Source of the DNA: Congeria kusceri
Taxonomy: Eukaryota; Mollusca; Bivalvia; Myida; Dreissenidae
NCBI GenBank assembly: GCA_027627225.1
Contig: CM051025.1
Span: 73,773,474-73,837,473, forward strand
Direction: 5' to 3'
Length of the DNA: 64,000 nucleotides
Positions within the stretch are counted from its first letter, which is position 1, and each line of letters begins with the position of its first letter. Position numbers and translations under genes: made by a program. Positions 62,588 to 64,000 of the stretch are shown one piece after another. The notes beneath the pieces are model-generated. The model saw nothing but the letters and a program-made list of their open reading frames with translations, did not search any database and was not told where the DNA came from.

Positions 62588-64000
62588 AGTTGGTTCCTTG
62601 TTCCTTGTTCCTTGTTCCGTATTCGAACAAGGAACAAGGAACAGTTCCTTATTCCTTATTCAAACTAAATATATTTGATACAAACTATTTAATAAAGAAA
62701 ATACACACAATTGTTGAGTATATAAAAACAAAGCCAAATATAAAATAATTCATTATATAATTCACGAATAAGGAATAAGGAACCAGTTCCTTATTCCTTA
62801 TTCAAACCGAATGAGGAACTGGCATTTTCTAAATTAAAATACATTTATAGTGAACCAAAGTGCCAACATACATATGAAAAATCATTGTATATATATTGAG
62901 CATGATAAAATATTTATTATAACAAATTTCAGCTTAGTTTAGTAATTGAAAACCCAGTTCCTTTTTCGCGGCCGAATCAGGAACAAGGAACCAGTTCCTT
63001 ATTCCTTATTCAAAACCGAATAAGGAACTGGCATTTTTTTTAACTTAAAACAATATTTATAATGAACCGAAGAGGGCCACATACATATGAAAGTCATTGT
63101 AAATATATAAATAATTATAAAATAGTCATTGTAACACATTTCAGCTTAGTACAGTAATTGAAAACCCAGTTCCTTTTTGGCGTCCGAATCAGGAACAAGG
63201 AACCAGTTCCTTATTCCTTATTCAAATTGAATAAGGAACTGGCATTTTTTAACTTAAAAAATGTCTATAATGAACCAAAGAGGGCCACATACATATGAAA
63301 GTCATTGTAAATATATAAATAATTATAAAATAGTCATTGTAACACATTTCAGCTTAGAACAGTAATTGAAAACCCAGTTCCTTTTTGCTGCCGAATCAGG
63401 AACAAGGAACCAGTTCCTTGTTCCTGATTCAAACTGAATAAGGAACTGGCTTTTTTTTACATTAAAACATATTTAAAATGAACCAAATTGGGCCACATAC
63501 ATATGAAAATCGTTGTGTAGACATGTAGAATAATAAATTATATATTACAAAACATTTCTATTAACTTCAGTCATTGAAAACCCAGTTCCTTTTTCGCGGC
63601 CGAATCAGGAACAAGGAACCAGTTCCTTGTTCCTGATTCAAACTGAATAAGGAACTGGCTTTTTTACATTAAAACATATTTAAAATGAACCAAATTGGGC
63701 CACATACATATACAAATCGTTGTGTATACATGGAAAATAATAAATTATATATTACAACACATTTCTACTTACTTCAGTAATTGAAAACCCAGTTCCTTTT
63801 TCGCGGCCGAATCAGGAACAAGGAACCAGTTCCTTGTTCCTGATTCAAACTGAATAAGGAACTGGCTTTTTTACATTAAAACATATTTAAAATGAACCAA
63901 ATTGGGCCACATACATATGATAATCGTTGTGTAGACATGTAGAATAATAAATTATATATTACAAAACATTTCTATTAACTTCAGTAATTGAAAACCCAGT
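62588..64000. repeat. ~208-bp palindromic satellite, at least six units, runs off window
   Basis: The marker AACCCAGTTCC recurs at about 62951, 63163, 63371, 63579, 63786 and 63993 (periods 207-212). Each unit carries an inverted repeat: arms GAATCAGGAACAAGGAAC and its complement around CA in the rightmost units. Left units have TTATTCC in place of TTGTTCC on one arm. The region 62588-62650 and 62765-62820 holds diverged units. Non-coding. Confidence 0.93.

Overview
The window looks like nuclear DNA of a bivalve mollusc. The evidence is AT-rich sequence, intron-rich genes with GT-AG junctions, very long trinucleotide microsatellites, LINE remnants and many foldback elements. The palindromic element built on GGATTAGCCTGTGC (copies near 751 and 35369) is one I recall as abundant in Dreissena mussels. 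That genus assignment is from memory and was not searched.

Left part (1-10.4 kb): one minus-strand gene reassembled here from eleven exons (10368 down to 260). It encodes a protein with about eight RNI-type leucine-rich repeats followed by two EF-hands, resembling LRRC74A/B. The first EF-hand has an unusual loop. The last exon(s) lie beyond base 1. Its introns carry a 37-bp tandem array (2.93-4.78 kb), a 36-bp array (6.29-6.75 kb) and several simple repeats.

Middle-left (10.4-21.4 kb): no convincing gene. It holds a three-level nest of transposable elements (10.88-12.99 kb), a second inverted copy of the innermost element (16.70-17.14 kb), a SINE-like fragment, another copy of the outer element, and two homeobox/octamer motif-rich patches that could be enhancers.

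Centre (21.4-27.5 kb): one minus-strand, four-coding-exon protocadherin of about 1130 residues. It has a signal peptide, seven cadherin repeats, one membrane segment and a long cytoplasmic tail. The 5' UTR is probably split by an intron, so transcription should start further right.

Right half (27.5-64 kb): a gene-poor landscape, possibly the upstream regulatory region of the protocadherin. It contains three long (ACT)n arrays, a LINE 3' fragment between 74-bp direct duplications, a LINE with a long intact reverse transcriptase frame (56.56-59.18 kb), a pre-miRNA-like hairpin (40.77-40.84 kb), a decayed coding fragment (60.49-60.81 kb), a 58-bp tandem repeat and the start of a ~208-bp palindromic satellite that runs off the right edge.
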